Positions 47,459 through 60,039 of a stretch of 64,000 nucleotides of DNA are shown here, piece by piece. Positions within the stretch are counted from its first letter, which is position 1, and each line of letters begins with the position of its first letter. The DNA lies in assembly GCF_052857255.1 (NCBI RefSeq), contig NC_135497.1:195768006-195832005 (forward strand). The letters are read 5' to 3'. Below the pieces are notes generated by a model that did no database searches, was not told the origin of the DNA, and saw nothing but the letters and a program-made list of their open reading frames with translations. The position numbers and the translations under genes were made by a program. Origin of the DNA: Amblyomma americanum. Taxonomy: Eukaryota; Arthropoda; Arachnida; Ixodida; Ixodidae.

Positions 47459-48374
47459 CAACATTTTCCGGTGTATAAGTCAAGGTTTTTGCCTGAAATT
47501 TTTGTCGAAAAATGACACGCCAGTACATGCCATCTTCTGTCGTTGCCTTGAACTATGTTTGAAAAAAAATCTACGTGTAAAAGAGAAAAAAAAATGAGTT
47601 ACTGTATATACTCACGTAATGAACCCACTCGCATAATGAACCCATCCCCACTTTTGTCCGTGAGAATTAACTTGCCTGTAACTACATTTGAAAGAAAATC
47701 TACGTCTAAAAGAGAAAAAAATCAAGTTACTATTAAAAGGTATTAGCGCAATGCAATCTGCTTCTGTGGAAACCCAGCTGTGCCTGCACAATGGCAAATG
47801 TGCTCTCCTCAGAGCCATCTGTGCATGCGCACATAGCTCCCCACAGAAGCGGTTCACGGTAACAGATCACGCTGTGCTATAACTGTATATTTAAGATGTC
47901 CTCCTACGGGTAGAATGTATAATCTCGCAACAACCAGACGGAATGCGGCAGTGGCATGAAGTGCGCGCTGCTGCCATCCCATCCAGTCTAGTCATGTTCT
48001 CGAATGTTTCGATTTCAGCGTCTCATCTGGGTGGCTTCACACGCGTCGTGCTTTGTTCTTGCTTAACATGACACTGCCTGTGAGCCAAAGAAGCTAGGAT
48101 AAAAAAGCAAGTTGCATGCCACTGAATGTGCGCTAGAGAACAGGAGCTAGGAAGCAGGGAGAGTTCGACACGAGTGAAAAAATTATCCGGGACTGGCACA
48201 AACCGACAAGAGTGCTCTGGTTGACGAAGCCAACAAAAAAGGTAGGCCGTATGTGGGAAGAAGGCACGAGTGAACAGGTGCGTCTAATACACCGGTGCGA
48301 CTTATGTGTGATTTTTTTTTTTCGGAAAAACTGCAGTTTGCAGGGGAGTGCAACTTATAAGCCAGAAAATACAG
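47459..48374 (+). mobile_element. Pogo/Tigger-like MITE, 916 bp, inserted next to the previous one
   Basis: The left end contains ATTTTCCGGTGTATAAGT and the right end, inverted, contains ATTTTCTGGCTTATAAGT. TA flanks both (47457-47458 and 48375-48376). A transposase HTH fragment lies near the right end. Another CTGTATATACTCACGTAATG sequence at about 47602 may be an internal insertion. Confidence 0.7.
48158..48240 (+). pseudogene. Pogo/Tigger transposase HTH fragment
   Basis: Reads EFDTSEKIIRDWHKPTRVL, similar to the recognition helix region of pogo/Tigger DNA-binding domains (S...(V/I)(R/I)RW.K). The surrounding sequence is too decayed to follow further. Confidence 0.5.
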
Positions 48375-51300
48375 TAGACATGTACTAGGGAAGGCATAAG
48401 GGTATATTTCTTAACTTCATCATTTATCACTGGGGTATATTGGCGCTGACGTCTTTGGCTACACAGCACAGAGGCTACACCCCACTGCTATTTCCTTTAA
48501 ATCAGTGGCAATCCGTCCTTTTCAGTGATGACATCAAGAGTCTCAATCAAATGGCGGGAAGACTTTTAAATCCAATTTTATTGATGATAAATGCATCTTC
48601 TGCTCCCGTACAAACGTCAACATAGCCAAAAAGATAGTGTCCCTTTAAGCTAGCTTTCCCATCCTGGACATATACGTGCCACACATTAACCACCTCTTTT
48701 TGATAGGGCAATGAAGCGAACCTCAAAACCGACGCCCACTGAGAACTTTGGCCGTGCAAGGACGTGAAAGTCACCACCAGCGCCATTCATGAATGTTTGG
48801 GCCATGCGCACTTCCCAGCGTGCCCTCCACAACACGTGATGACCAGGGTGAAGTGCTACAGGACTGTTTCGCTTCTCTAGTTCCATTATGCAGGCCAACA
48901 GCGGGCCCGGATAGCATGATGCCCTCCCGCGCATATAGTGATTGAAGGATTTTCGGAAAAATTAGGTTTTTCGCTATTTCGCTAGTGCCATGCCTAAACC
49001 ACAAGTAGGATTACACACAGCGCCCGAGAATTTCGTTCCTATGGAAATAGGAACTTTTAGTGCAGGCTTGGCGCAGATTACTCATACTCTGTCAATGTAG
49101 CAGCATGTAGCAAGCTTTGCCTTTTGACGCAGTTTGGCCCACTTGGTGCAGCAATCACACCACTGAGGTTTGACTTGATGAAGGCTTACTGTAGCCTAAG
49201 ATTCTGCACCAAAGGGGCAAAGGAGCCCTGAAACCACTCCAGACACCTTTTGGACAGGATTCATGACATCTAAAATCCAAAATAATGAAATTCTTGATCC
49301 AACGACATATTCCAATGTTTCTGGTGAGTACGCATAACTTTTCAGCACATTTTACCCCTTACGACAATGAAGTTTATGCTGCTACTCTCCATCTACAAAA
49401 ATTTCGGAACAAGTAACTCACAAGTTTTTGTTACATTTTAGCCTAGAGGTATACACAAGAGCAATAAAACCTCACAGACATAGTTTCATGGGAAAAAAAA
49501 AGTATGAGCCTTGTGTAGTGAGTGTAGTGATAAGCACTAATCATTGAAAGTCAATTTGAGGATAGACTTCTTATTTGTTTAAACTGCTGAACATGGAAAT
49601 TGCCTTTGTAGTGATCTTCATCACATATTTTGATGACCTAAAACAGTAAAAATAAAACAAGAGGAAAAACTAGAACTGCTGCCACTCCTTACCATCAACA
49701 GAACCTGCCATTAGTGACTCAAGATCATGCTTGAGATAAGGCACTAATGCTTGTTTCCCTTCAGCATAAGATTATAAGATGCGGCATGCCAAATTCATGG
49801 GCAACATCCGCAAGTCAATAAGACTGCTGAACTGTTATGAGTAGAGGTGTGCGAATATCAAATTTTGGGATTCATAGCAAATATGAATTACAAAAATTGA
49901 TTGCAAATCGAATAGAATATTTTCAAATAATTCCGAATACCAGTGCACATAGGCCGAACTAAATGCTTTGCACAAAACGCAGCTACGAAAAGAAACAGAT
50001 ATTGCGAACAAATTTTGTTTTCACCCATCACCATAGCATAATCTGCTACCACTGTAAGGTATACTAAACATTAAATGAGGAAAGGGGAATCCTGTAGTAG
50101 TAAAAGCAATAAAATTTATCTTGTAGGCTAACATCCTGTTTACAATTCTTTAGACAGGAATTGCATTCAGAGGTAAAAAGTCTATCTATCACAGTTTAAC
50201 TTAATGCACACATGACAAAGGCACTTATTGAATGTCATGAAGGATTGTAAGGTAGCCAGATGCCTCCATACTGGAGGAGTAGCGTCAGTGGTCCATTATC
50301 GGAGGGGCAAGACACAGGGCACTACTGGCAACATGCAACAAACACGGCTCACGAAACAGACTAAACAGCAGCAACCCAAGCTGCAAAAGCGAGCGGGACC
50401 ATCCCTTCTGCACTCTCTCACAACGCGTGAAGGCAAATTGCCGGTTATCGAATACCACCCCAAATGTAGCGTTCATGATGACCTGTAGCCCTCCTAGCCC
50501 TTGCGTGTTGGTTTGGCCAGGCTGCAAACCACATGACGGGCCCAAACGCTGTGACGCTGTTGCATACCGTGAAGGCGTGAAAATGAAACCCCGCCGGTAG
50601 ATGCCCCAGCTGGCGCACTGCACTGTACGCGATGCGGTTGTGCGGGCTGGTTTCAAGCACAATGGCATACACTTTTTTTTGTTGCCTAAAATATGCAGTT
50701 TCCTGAATTGACGAAAATTGTGAATGATCAAAGTGGTCGCCGCAAAACAACCCAACCTGCCACAAACTTGAAGGCTTTCAAATTCGTAAAACCTTCGCAA
50801 CCAGGGAAGGAGGGGGCAGGCAGCCAGCATAAATATTTTTAAAGCAAAATGGTGCGTTGCGTCACTTCTTTCAGTGTACGACGCACTAGCATGACATCGC
50901 ACAAGAGTAAACGCACGAACGGCAAATGGCATGTGATGAGCGCGAATTTTCGGCGTGCTGGAAGAATAGAAGTATCATGCCACCAGAATCGAGGGATGCG
51001 CGCAATGGTTTCAGAGACTTGCCGGAGTGGCAATTAAGACACCTTCGATAAACGAACAAACGAACAAATAAAAAAAAGTCCACGACAACGCAATCATCCT
51101 TCTAAATGGCGTGTAGCTCGACTGGCTGACTGACAAGCACTGAGGGGCTTTAACAAGCGCCGCCACTCCGGGCTGGTGGTGAAGCTCCGAAAACGAAACT
51201 ACATGGCCAGATACTTTACCGGCCGACACATCGCCAGGGGCTTGCCTTTCATCAAAACACCTGCAGTTGCGCGCATGTCAGAGGAGCACCAGAAGCTATG

Positions 51301-51620
51301 TATAATGCAGTTCAGGCCTGGGGACGAATACTTGGGCGATCGGTTTGTTGAGAAGGTCATACTGCGATACAGCATTATTTGGGAGCCCGTCTGAGTTGAC
51401 CGATGCCAGCGCCTGGGCGTTCGAATAAACACCGCACGGGCCCTTGACGGGCCTCTGGCGGCAGTCTGGACTTCCCGAATTAATGAGAGTTGAGGAGTAG
51501 GAATAAAAGCTTATTAGTTGGGTCAAATTAACAATGTTTCACAACATAACCTGCGATACATAAGTGGTGCGGGCGAGGTTCCCTTCCCCACCTCAACCTA
51601 TGTGGAGCGAGGAGTTCTCT

Positions 51621-51855
51621 TCTGGCTTGGTTAATGGGCGTTTAATGTCCCAAAGCGACTCAGGCTATGAGGGATGCCGGAGTGAAGGGCTCTAGAAATT
51701 TCGACCACCTGGGGTTCTTTAACATGCACTGACATCGCACAATACATGGGCGTCTAGAATTTCGGCATCAAAATTCAACCGCCACGGCCGGGATCGAACT
51801 CGCATTTTTCGGGTCAGCAGCCCAGCGCCATAACCACTGAGCCACCACGGCGGCT
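51621..51855 (-). mobile_element. Ruka-like tRNA-derived SINE
   Basis: The minus strand reads AGCCGCCGTGGTGGCTCAGTG (A-box), GTTCGATCCCGGCCGTGG (B-box), then the body TGCATGTTAAAGAACCCCAGG. AGTTCTCT is duplicated on each side (51613-51620 and 51856-51863). Confidence 0.88.
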
Positions 51856-52931
51856 AGTTCTCTATCGGAATCATCTATTATCTGTACTATGTTCCAGCTC
51901 CTGCTGCTAATTTCACAGATGGTACATATACAAAGTCATTGTGGCGGCGCAAGGTATCATCGGCAACGGTGTGGTTTTTTTTATAGAATTTCAAATGTTT
52001 TTCGCAAATAAAATTTATTTCTCGTTACATTTGGGGCAAGATTCCCAAAATCGTAACACCTGTCCAAATTCATACATTTTACGGAGAATTTGGAAGAGTT
52101 GGCAGGTATGACAACCCCAAGAACACACACGGGCCACAACTTCCCTCATCCACTATCCCCCACAAGTAGTGCTGCTTCCGTGCGTGCTGAGTCTCGTTTT
52201 AGGTCACTACAAAGTGCATGTTAGTGCGCAAACTACATTATTAGTGTGCTCACAATAAATCCCCAATCTCTGATTTCGCTGATGTTTATCTGTTCAAAGC
52301 CTCTGGCAAGTAGTCCAACTGCCATGGTGGGCAGGTGGCCCACCTGCCAGCAGGCTTTATGGCCAACTATGCAAAACACTTTATGGCAAAACACTCTGTG
52401 GCCGCGAATTGGTTTCAAACCTGCGCTGTTGCAAACTGATAAGATTTGCTGGCCACTTGGTCACCACCGTAGCCGGACATCCCACATGTTTAACTGCCAA
52501 TCTCTCATGATGCGCTTTGGATGCTGTCGTGTTCATCAACTTCCATCGGTACGCAATGGATCCATAACACACTGCTATCGCATTGCTCTCTTAAACCACA
52601 CATTGAACCGAAACCCAAACCAAAGTGAAAACCTAAGTGCAAACACACCTAATTCAGACTTGGTCTAACCGCGCTAAATAAATCGTCCATCATTTTTTTT
52701 TCCACTTTTTTCATGACAGCACCACTATTTTTCGTTGGAGTTTAGTTTGGGCAAGCCTCAGTGTGTTTTTTTTCTTTTACTATCTTTAAATGCATTATTT
52801 CTCAACAGCAAAATTCTCAACAATTATGTGATTACAGGATTCAACTGTAATGTTAAGAATGAGAACTTGGTGCACAGTGTTCACAACAAAGGTCTGTAGA
52901 GAATGGCAAGAATGACCCTTTATTCACTCAC

Positions 52932-53131
52932 CGGCAGGCATCCGTGATGTCTGGGGGCGAGGACTAGGTGGCCTGTCTATTTGAGAAAAGTGGGCCACAC
53001 CATGCCACAGTCCAGGTATGGTGACAGGCAAGGCAGACGACTCCAGCACTCCATTGCCCAGCTGGCCACTCTTGCCCAGGCCAAAAATGTACAACTTTCC
53101 TGACTGGGGAGCATACGCCACAGTGTGGCAC
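52932..53131 (-). CDS. HERC4: HERC4-like, exon encoding the next RCC1 repeat
   Basis: This 200-nt exon completes the split Arg codon and continues CHTVAYAPQSGKLY, then IFGLGKSGQLGNG, a second RCC1 blade with its GQLG turn. A proline/serine-rich stretch follows (near RPPSPRPQ), placed where the family has a variable loop. The acceptor is TATAATGCAG and the donor is GTGAGT. It leaves one base of an Ala codon, which the exon at 35721 completes after an intron of about 17 kb. The intron before it is only 460 bp. Confidence 0.9.
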
Positions 53132-53591
53132 CTGCATTATACACAGTTGCCCCACATGTAAGAGGTCGACTATAAGAACTGATGCTGTAGTTTTAACATA
53201 AAAGCCCTCAAGTCCTTCAAAATTGCACTTCAGCTGCAACAAACATGAATAAAACAAAAAGCTGTCAAGCAAAAGCTCGGACACTGCATGGTCTTTCAAC
53301 CCACAGAGAGCAAAGGTGTGCTATTAGCAGCAACACAAGCACCTGTGCAAATTGATTTTGTTCAGTGTTTATCTGCTGTTGATGTTTTTGTTTCTTCAAA
53401 AAATGGCTTCCCAAATAAGTGTGACAGTTATCTTTTGTACAATATTTGTTTGCACTGCAGTAAAAAAACATAACAGACAGAGAAGCATGCCCAATTAATA
53501 CATAATTTTTTGCTCTCTGACGCACTTTCTGTGCTACTCTCGATGCAAATACAAGAAAGAAGGACCCAAGTTCACTATCCACAAAGCTTAC
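53132..53591 (-). other. Short HERC4-like intron (460 bp)
   Basis: This intron is the only short one in the visible gene. It has GTAAGC and TATAATGCAG ends and no recognisable repeat. Confidence 0.75.
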
Positions 53592-53722
53592 CGTCCACAT
53601 CCAAGCTGGGTGATTGCAGTGCCCATGAGCTCAACAACCCGTCGTGGCAACACTTCATTCACTTTGACTCCATGACCCAACTGCCCATGGGTACCGGCAC
53701 CGAACGTGAAAACACCTCCATC
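53592..53722 (-). CDS. HERC4: HERC4/HERC3-like E3 ubiquitin ligase, exon encoding an RCC1 repeat
   Basis: This is the most upstream exon visible of a small-HERC ubiquitin ligase. Family members use an N-terminal RCC1 propeller and a C-terminal HECT domain that passes ubiquitin through a catalytic cysteine. The 131-nt exon translates in phase 0 to a block beginning DGGVFTFGAGTHGQLGHG, followed by PRRVVELMG and ending LGCGR. This is a typical RCC1 blade and closely resembles the corresponding blade of vertebrate HERC4 and HERC3 as I recall them. On the minus strand the acceptor reads TTCACAG and the donor reads GTAAGC. The exon ends two bases into an Arg codon completed by the next exon. Earlier RCC1 blades and the start codon were not found up to base 64000. 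HERC3 and HERC4 cannot be separated confidently from this part; the assignment to the small-HERC family is firm. Confidence 0.9.
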
Positions 53723-55007
53723 CTGTGAACATAACATGCAACTGCAACTTCTGTCCTACTAACAGTAATAAGCAAGACACGAAAAACCCAACAGTGTTAA
53801 ACACTTTACAAAGGCATGTAAGCTAACTTCTTAAAGCAAAAAAATTGTCAGCTAAATTAGCAGCTGTAAGGATATGAAGTCATGTTACATTCAGAATAAC
53901 AGAAAAGATAGTTCTCAAGCTCCGTAACTAGAAGCACTGCTACAAAAAATGTTCACCAATTACTCATTCGATCAAACAAATGCATTATCTTGTGCCACTA
54001 CTAGAAGTGTCAGCAATGAGCGCAAAGTTTGCAAACAATTTTATTTGATTTTTTAAAAATAAATTCTACTATTTATTATGTTCAGTGACACAAAACATAG
54101 TATGATCTATACCAATAGCATAAACTCAATGCCCACCCACAACAGTAGATCTTATGGATACAGATGAACCTCACTATTATGAAATGGATGCCGAAATTTC
54201 CTTGCTGTGAGTATTAATTTCTAATAATAACTACTGACAACAACCTACAACCACTGTACACCATGAGGCTCTATTTAGCATAAGTAAACCAAGACTGGCA
54301 TATCGGGCCACTGGACAACTAAGCAACTGCTCACGCAGTTAAATTTCAATCATCGTTGTTTACATTATTGGGGGGAAAAAATGAGCAATTAATTTACAGC
54401 ACAAAAACAACTGTATTAATCGCATCCCTTGGCTTGGCTGTCATTCTTACCAAGAAAAGGCATGTAAGAGGAGCATTTTAACTGCTGAAATGAATGAATG
54501 CTTGGTAGCACTGCACGCCACTTCAAAAAGAAAAAAGAAAATGCAGCACAGAACTGGACAGTTATTATTCAGCTTCAGAGAAAATATAATTCATCATATT
54601 TATGCATGAAAAAAATTTTACTTTGATAAAAAAATTGGCAATGGACCAAAATATTTGTGAGATTAGGTGAGAAAAGAAAAGATCTTTCCTCATATCGGCA
54701 GAATCAAGTGTATCAATACCAGTGAAACAAAGATTTATAATTTTAATTTGGCATTGCAAATCCCATAAAACAAGCTGAAGTGACATTCTGCGGTGAAACA
54801 TTGTTATTATTAGAGTATTCTATCATGCCACCCCATATCAGTAAAATATGACTTATGTTGTCAGATACTGTATTTTTCTTGACATAGTATTGTTATATTT
54901 TATTGCAGGTTCAACCCTCTGTAATTTGTCTTTTGATGAAAAAAAAGAATATATGTTTCCTGCTTGCTGGCAGACAAATGAGAGTGCACTGCAGTCGTCA
55001 CATACAT

Positions 55008-55760
55008 TTATGCCTGTATGTAATGAACCTCCATGTAGCGAATTCCTCGATATTACGAAGTTTCTGAACTGCCCAACGCTGCCCCCATTAAACCTTGCGT
55101 ATTTAAGAACTGCATGTAAAGAAGGTGTTGCGGTGGTTGGCCTTGATATAATGAACTCACCACGACGACTAACCGTTAACTAGTGCTGCGTTACTGAAAT
55201 ATGGCCAAATCATGCGAAAGTTTCAAGACAATAAAACACAGACTGCCATGACAGGAATGTGCACGATCGCAACACGGTGTGCACGACACACTGTGTGCAC
55301 GATACGGTGTGCCATGCACTAGACTGATTAGCGTCGCTTCTGTAGCATTGCACTAAATGGCCCTACAACAGCTCATGTCCACAAGCAGCCCAAAACAACA
55401 CGACATGGCAAAGAACACAAGGGATGAGCAGTGCACACCCATCGCTACTGCTGCACAGTTGCTTGCCCGGTTCAGGCACCAACAGCAAATGCACAGCAAG
55501 AGTGGGGGATGGCAGAGTGTGCCAGCAATACGAGGCAGAGAGTCGTTTCTGACGGCTACAATGGACGACCAGGCCAAGAGACTTTTTTTTATGAAAGTCG
55601 TGTACGTGGAACGAGGCGTGCGTCTGACTTTCCTGCCTCCCCACCCTACATGTAACGGCGCTGTGCGATCTGCAGCAGGGATGGTGGCGGAGCACATGAA
55701 CTGCCACCGTTCACCGCGATCGCTAAATGTCTCAACATGTTCGCGACTTCAAGTAATTGG
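55008..55760 (+). repeat. Second diverged copy of the 45737 MITE family
   Basis: Shares GAACCTCCATGTAGCGAATTC and AAAACAACACGACA blocks, in the same order, with 45737-46430. Antisense frames of 114 codons within it lack motifs. Another end-like sequence, GAAAACCTGCATGCAACGAA, is at about 55855. Confidence 0.55.
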
Positions 55761-56246
55761 GGTTTAGAGTGAACGTTTCATCTACATTTATTTTTTTCAT
55801 TTTGGATTCCATTCTGCATAGTCTTCGAGTTTTCACATGAAAATTAGATATAATGAAAACCTGCATGCAACGAAAAATTGTGCACTTTTCTCGATTTTTG
55901 AGCTGAAGTGCTTTGTGTGGCTGTTACTAGATGGCAGCACATTACTATTAAGGTTTTGCACCTACCATTTGAGAGTTAGAAAAGTTCACTAAAATGGTAG
56001 CCGACGAGACATATGCCAGTGTGTCATAATTGCCTCTTATACGGAAACGGAAGTTAACGCTAAGTTATACTAAAAGTGCCTAATTACCGTCTGGCCAGCT
56101 GGGACCATATTAGTTTCTGGTTCCTCACTTTTGCCAGTACACAATCACCATCACGCTCACCGATCACTGCTTCCAGTTTGCTTGAGAAAGCAGCCAGCCA
56201 GCAACGACTACACCTGTAATTCAGTTTTTGGCCTTTTTCTAGCTTA

Positions 56247-56486
56247 CAGACCCGCCGCGGTGGCTCAGTAGTTACGGTGCTCGGCTGCTGACCCAAAAGA
56301 CGTGGGCTCGATCCCGGCCGCGGCGGCGGAATTTCTATCAAGGTGAAATACTAGAGGCCCATGTACTCTGCGATGTCAGTGCACGTTAAAGAACCCCAGG
56401 TGGTCGAAATTTCCGGAGCCCTTCACTACGGCGCCCCTCAAAGCCTGAGTCGCTTTGGGACGTTAAACCCCCATAAACCATAAACA
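56247..56486 (+). mobile_element. Ruka-like tRNA-derived SINE
   Basis: Begins within CCCGCCGCGGTGGCTCAGTAG (A-box), then GCTCGATCCCGGCCGCGG (B-box) and GTGCACGTTAAAGAACCCCAGG. It ends TTAAACCCCCATAAACC. A perfect 13-bp duplication, TTTTTCTAGCTTA, flanks it (56234-56246 and 56487-56499). Confidence 0.92.
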
Positions 56487-56575
56487 TTTTTCTAGCTTAT
56501 AAAAGCTCAATTTCAGTGAAATTATCGTTTCTGTCATTGGGATGCACTAACCTATTGATACAGATACTTCAATTT

Positions 56576-56700
56576 GGTTTTGGGGGGATTAACGTCCCAA
56601 AGTGATTCAGGCAATCAGGGAAGCCGTAGTGAAGGGCTCCGGAAATTTCGACCACCTGGTGTTCTTTAATGTGGACTGACATTGCACAGTACATGGAGAT
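56576..56700 (-). repeat. Partial Ruka-like SINE (body only)
   Basis: The minus strand has the body blocks AAAGAACACCAGGTGGTCGA and GCCTGAATCACTTTGGGACG but lacks the tRNA-like head. Confidence 0.75.
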
Positions 56701-57410
56701 ACTTCCAATTTGTGCTCAGTGTCCCTTTAAATAGTCAGCCTTAAATATCATACCGTCCACATTTGTTCACAAATAAAACTAACTGTGAAAGCTATTTTGT
56801 TGAAATACCAATGTAGGTGTCATAGTAGAACCGCACTATGGTAAACTCAGTTATAGTAAAAACTCTGATACAGTAAAGTGAAGCTATGGTCCCGTTTCGT
56901 TTTCAATAGATGACCATGCATTTTTTTCGGTTAAAGTAAAGATATTTTTTTTGATAAAACGGATATAGTAAAGAGCGTCCGGTCCAGGCGGTGTACCTCG
57001 CATGAAATGATGACAACACGGCGCGTGGAAGTCTGGAATCGCGAGGCAAATAGATACCAAACACGATAAAACAGCGCTCTTAGAGGTGAGGAGAAGCCAA
57101 CTTCTCGAAGACCTTGAGGCCCTGAGGCAAAGCGCGCGGCACGCACTAAAAAAGTAGAGCTGGACTATTTCACCTCTTTCTTTATTCTGTCATTCCCTCC
57201 TTTATCCCTTCCCTTAGGCATGGTTTGGGTGTACACTGGGATGTGAGACAATTACTATGCCATTTCCTTTCCTTAAAAACCAATTTGCAATTTACAGTTA
57301 GTATGAATGTAAAAAGAAGGCGGCGCAGATCACTGAGAAAGGAAAGCCAGTAAAAGAGCAGTGAGGAGTAGAAAAGGTAAGCAAAGGGCGCATGTTCGCA
57401 GCACAACAGA

Positions 57411-57459
57411 GTGAAGCAGGACGACAGAGTGAAGCAGGACGACAGAGTGAAGCAGGACG
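57411..57459. repeat. 18-bp tandem repeat, 2.7 copies
   Basis: Unit GTGAAGCAGGACGACAGA. It lies inside the outer TIR element and reads RPASLC repeats on the minus strand by chance. Confidence 0.9.
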
Positions 57460-57532
57460 GCGCAGCAAAACTGCATAGGCGGTTTTGCCGCACTTGACTG
57501 TGTTGCGCGAGTTTTTAACCACTGCCTCTTAA

Positions 57533-60039
57533 AGGGGCCAAGACAGCCTATTTTCAAACATACCCTGCTTATCGCGTTTAATTCTCAACTTGTTAAATTA
57601 AAATTCCCCCAAGTTTCAGTTTATTCTGTGTGGTATATATTTTTAAAACAAAATTTTTTCCGTTTCTTCTGCGAACTGCTTGCTGTTCTCGCAACCTCTG
57701 ATCGCTGACGTCAGAGGGGCACACCCGCCCTGTGTCGTCTGCTGCGCGCTGTTGAGGTGCTTGCATGCACACCATAGACGGTGGTCGCTCGAAAAGTTCT
57801 TTTTTTTTTAGCTTATCAAAATAAAATGCATTTTCAATGTTTTCTTTTCAGAAGGCGTCAGCTTAGTACGCGACCCGAGCGATCCTTAAGAAAGTGGATT
57901 TGCTCGTGACACCCCTTTCCTGATTGTTGAGGAAACAAAAATCGATGGACCCCTGCTTTATTATTTACGCTTACAAGCATGCTGTTCGTATGTTATGAGA
58001 GTGGTCTCTTTTGAGCAGTCAAGTGCTCTTGTATGTGAAAAGCGGCACGTGCCTTGCATGCCTTCGCCGATGTGCACCGTGAAAGCCTCGGCATTTTGTA
58101 GCTGGCTACCAATTTCTTGTCCGCTATTCATTGGCTCGGTAATTAAACTCAAATTATCACAAGGTGGCACTAGAGTAACCTTGAGGCATGAAAGGTGCAG
58201 AGAAAAGTGCCGAATGAGACGACTTCCCCACTGCATGTGTGCATTTGTAAGTCGAACATACATTCCCTTCGGCTCGTAGAACCCTTTTGCAGGAACCAAG
58301 CTGCTTGCAAAACCCTATGCAACTCGAATGCTCTCACTGCCCGCACCGGTGAATAGTCGCCACCATTTAAATGGGTGCTTGAGAATAATAGTACATCATT
58401 TAGCATTTACTGTTCGTGCGCATTGTGGCCTAGGAATGCGACAATCACGACAACTGCAGCCCCGCGCTGGGGTTGTTTACCTAGCTGGGCGCAAACAGTA
58501 CTGCTTGTTTACTTGGCATAAAACGCAAGCCCCGCGCTGGGGTTGTTTACCTAGCTGGGCGCAAACAGTACTGCTTGTTTACTTGGCATAAAACGCAAGG
58601 TGGGCTCTCCTTATCATAAATACTACGTAGTATTGCTCACAAATTGTAGTTTTACTCATTTACACACTATTATAACACTGCAATAAGCGCCGCTGATGCT
58701 ACATCACCTGCTTGGGAAAAGCTTCGCATTGGACCGGCGCTTCCCGCTAATTGTATCTGCTTCCTCTTATGTCATCAGTACTTGATTTTAAAGCGCTTTA
58801 GCTAAAAATACGTTCGGACATTACTTGAATTAATGAAAAAAAAAACAGATTTGTTGTCCACAGTTGACGCCACCAGCACATATGCTGTGCAGACCGGGTC
58901 ACATATCGGCACTTCCCCCTTATTGTACTCGCACCCTGCGATGTAGGCAGTCGTCGCTTTGAGGGCACTGTGGCCAAAAATACGCTCGAGAGCTATTTTC
59001 AGGAGCTAAAACTTGCGAATTCACTCTCCGCAATCGCCAAAATCGCACACACGAATCCTGCGTACTCGCGAGGCCTCGTCACGAAAGGGGCCGGCAGTCC
59101 ACCGTCGGGCGAAATTCAAGCATCTGGCAGGAGTTCTCCGCTGCTTAGTAAGGAAGTGTGAAGATATAAAATGCAGCCGCTCGTTTCACTTTTTTCGATA
59201 AGGATAAGGTACAAAAGCGCAGTTTTTTGGGCCATCTATTCACCAGGCGTGAAGCTTTCGCTCGTTTGCACAAGAGGCAACGGCGACGAACGACGAGCGG
59301 CACCGTCGTGCGGCGTTTTCTGCTCGTGTCACTCAAATGCCTCGCTGATAGGTTCTATGCGCAGACACCGAATGAAAGCACATCTTCGCTCATGCATGCA
59401 CATCGCGTATGTCACCATGGCTAGCATCAGGTACAATAAGTTTTAAAATTTTTAAGTTTATAGAATGTCATACATACCAACTAGTCCCCCACTACACTCT
59501 GCCAGTTCCCACTAAGTTCACTCTTTACACTACTGCGATACGGGGTCGTTGGTCGTGCTGGCGTCATCATCGGTCTAGCTTGACAGACTAGTGCATCAAC
59601 GATGACATTTGCATACCGACCAGCCAACCAACTGCCGATCGCCGTCCCAACGGCCTAGTGTAACCGGACCCTATACCAATACCGAAGCATAACTGCGTTA
59701 ATATTAATAACGCTTTTGCGGCACCAGTCGCTCATATATGGGGGACGACTGCTACATCGATCGAACGCGGAAGTACAAGGGACAAGAGACCTCGCTGCGC
59801 ACATTGCAGCAACGAGAGCAGACGACGTTGCTCCGTGCATGCCCTGGTGACGCCACGATAGCATTCAATATGGCGGTCTCTGCCGGTGGGAGAAGTTTCC
59901 CATTCTCAATTTCTATCGCATTTTTTTTAATATAGAGCGCGTCCAGGGCAGCCAAATTTCGGAAACTGAATCATAAGCTCTTGTATTAGTTACTGAAGCA
60001 CAAAGCTGCAATATGAAGAACGACCATGTCATGGCCCCT
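57533..60039. mobile_element. TTAA-flanked TIR element, 2.5 kb
   Basis: The left end, after TTAA at 57529-57532, reads AGGGGCCAAGACA. The right end, before TTAA at 60040-60043, is AGGGGCCATGACA when inverted. TTAA targets are typical of piggyBac-like elements, but no transposase is visible and the TIR is short, so the family is uncertain. A 70-bp tandem duplication lies inside. Confidence 0.55.
58459..58598. repeat. Perfect two-copy 70-bp tandem repeat
   Basis: Each unit begins GCCCCGCGCTGGGGTTGTTT and ends GGCATAAAACGCAA. No difference was seen between the copies, so the duplication looks recent. Confidence 0.95.

Larger units (their letters stand above)
35722..52931 (-). other. Largest HERC4-like intron (17.2 kb), repeat-rich
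   Basis: It holds a tRNA-like SINE (36.3 kb), a TIR element (39961-40775), a MITE fragment (42933-43195), an AAAT microsatellite (43.46 kb), Ruka-like SINEs (45238 and 51621), a MITE fragment (45737) and two adjacent pogo MITEs (46515-48374). 36420-39960, 40780-42930 and 48660-51600 contain no gene I can support. At about 48642-48655 a CCCTTTAA end resembling the 39961 family appears without a visible partner. The intron joins phase 1 to phase 1, so no exon needs to be missing. Confidence 0.55.

Noticed and set aside
50285..50932. 215-codon frame on the minus strand
   Set aside because: Composition is uneven, overlapping frames are open on both strands, and no motif or splice context was recognised.
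57298..57557. Repeated RPASLC peptide on the minus strand
   Set aside because: It is only the translation of the 18-bp tandem DNA repeat.
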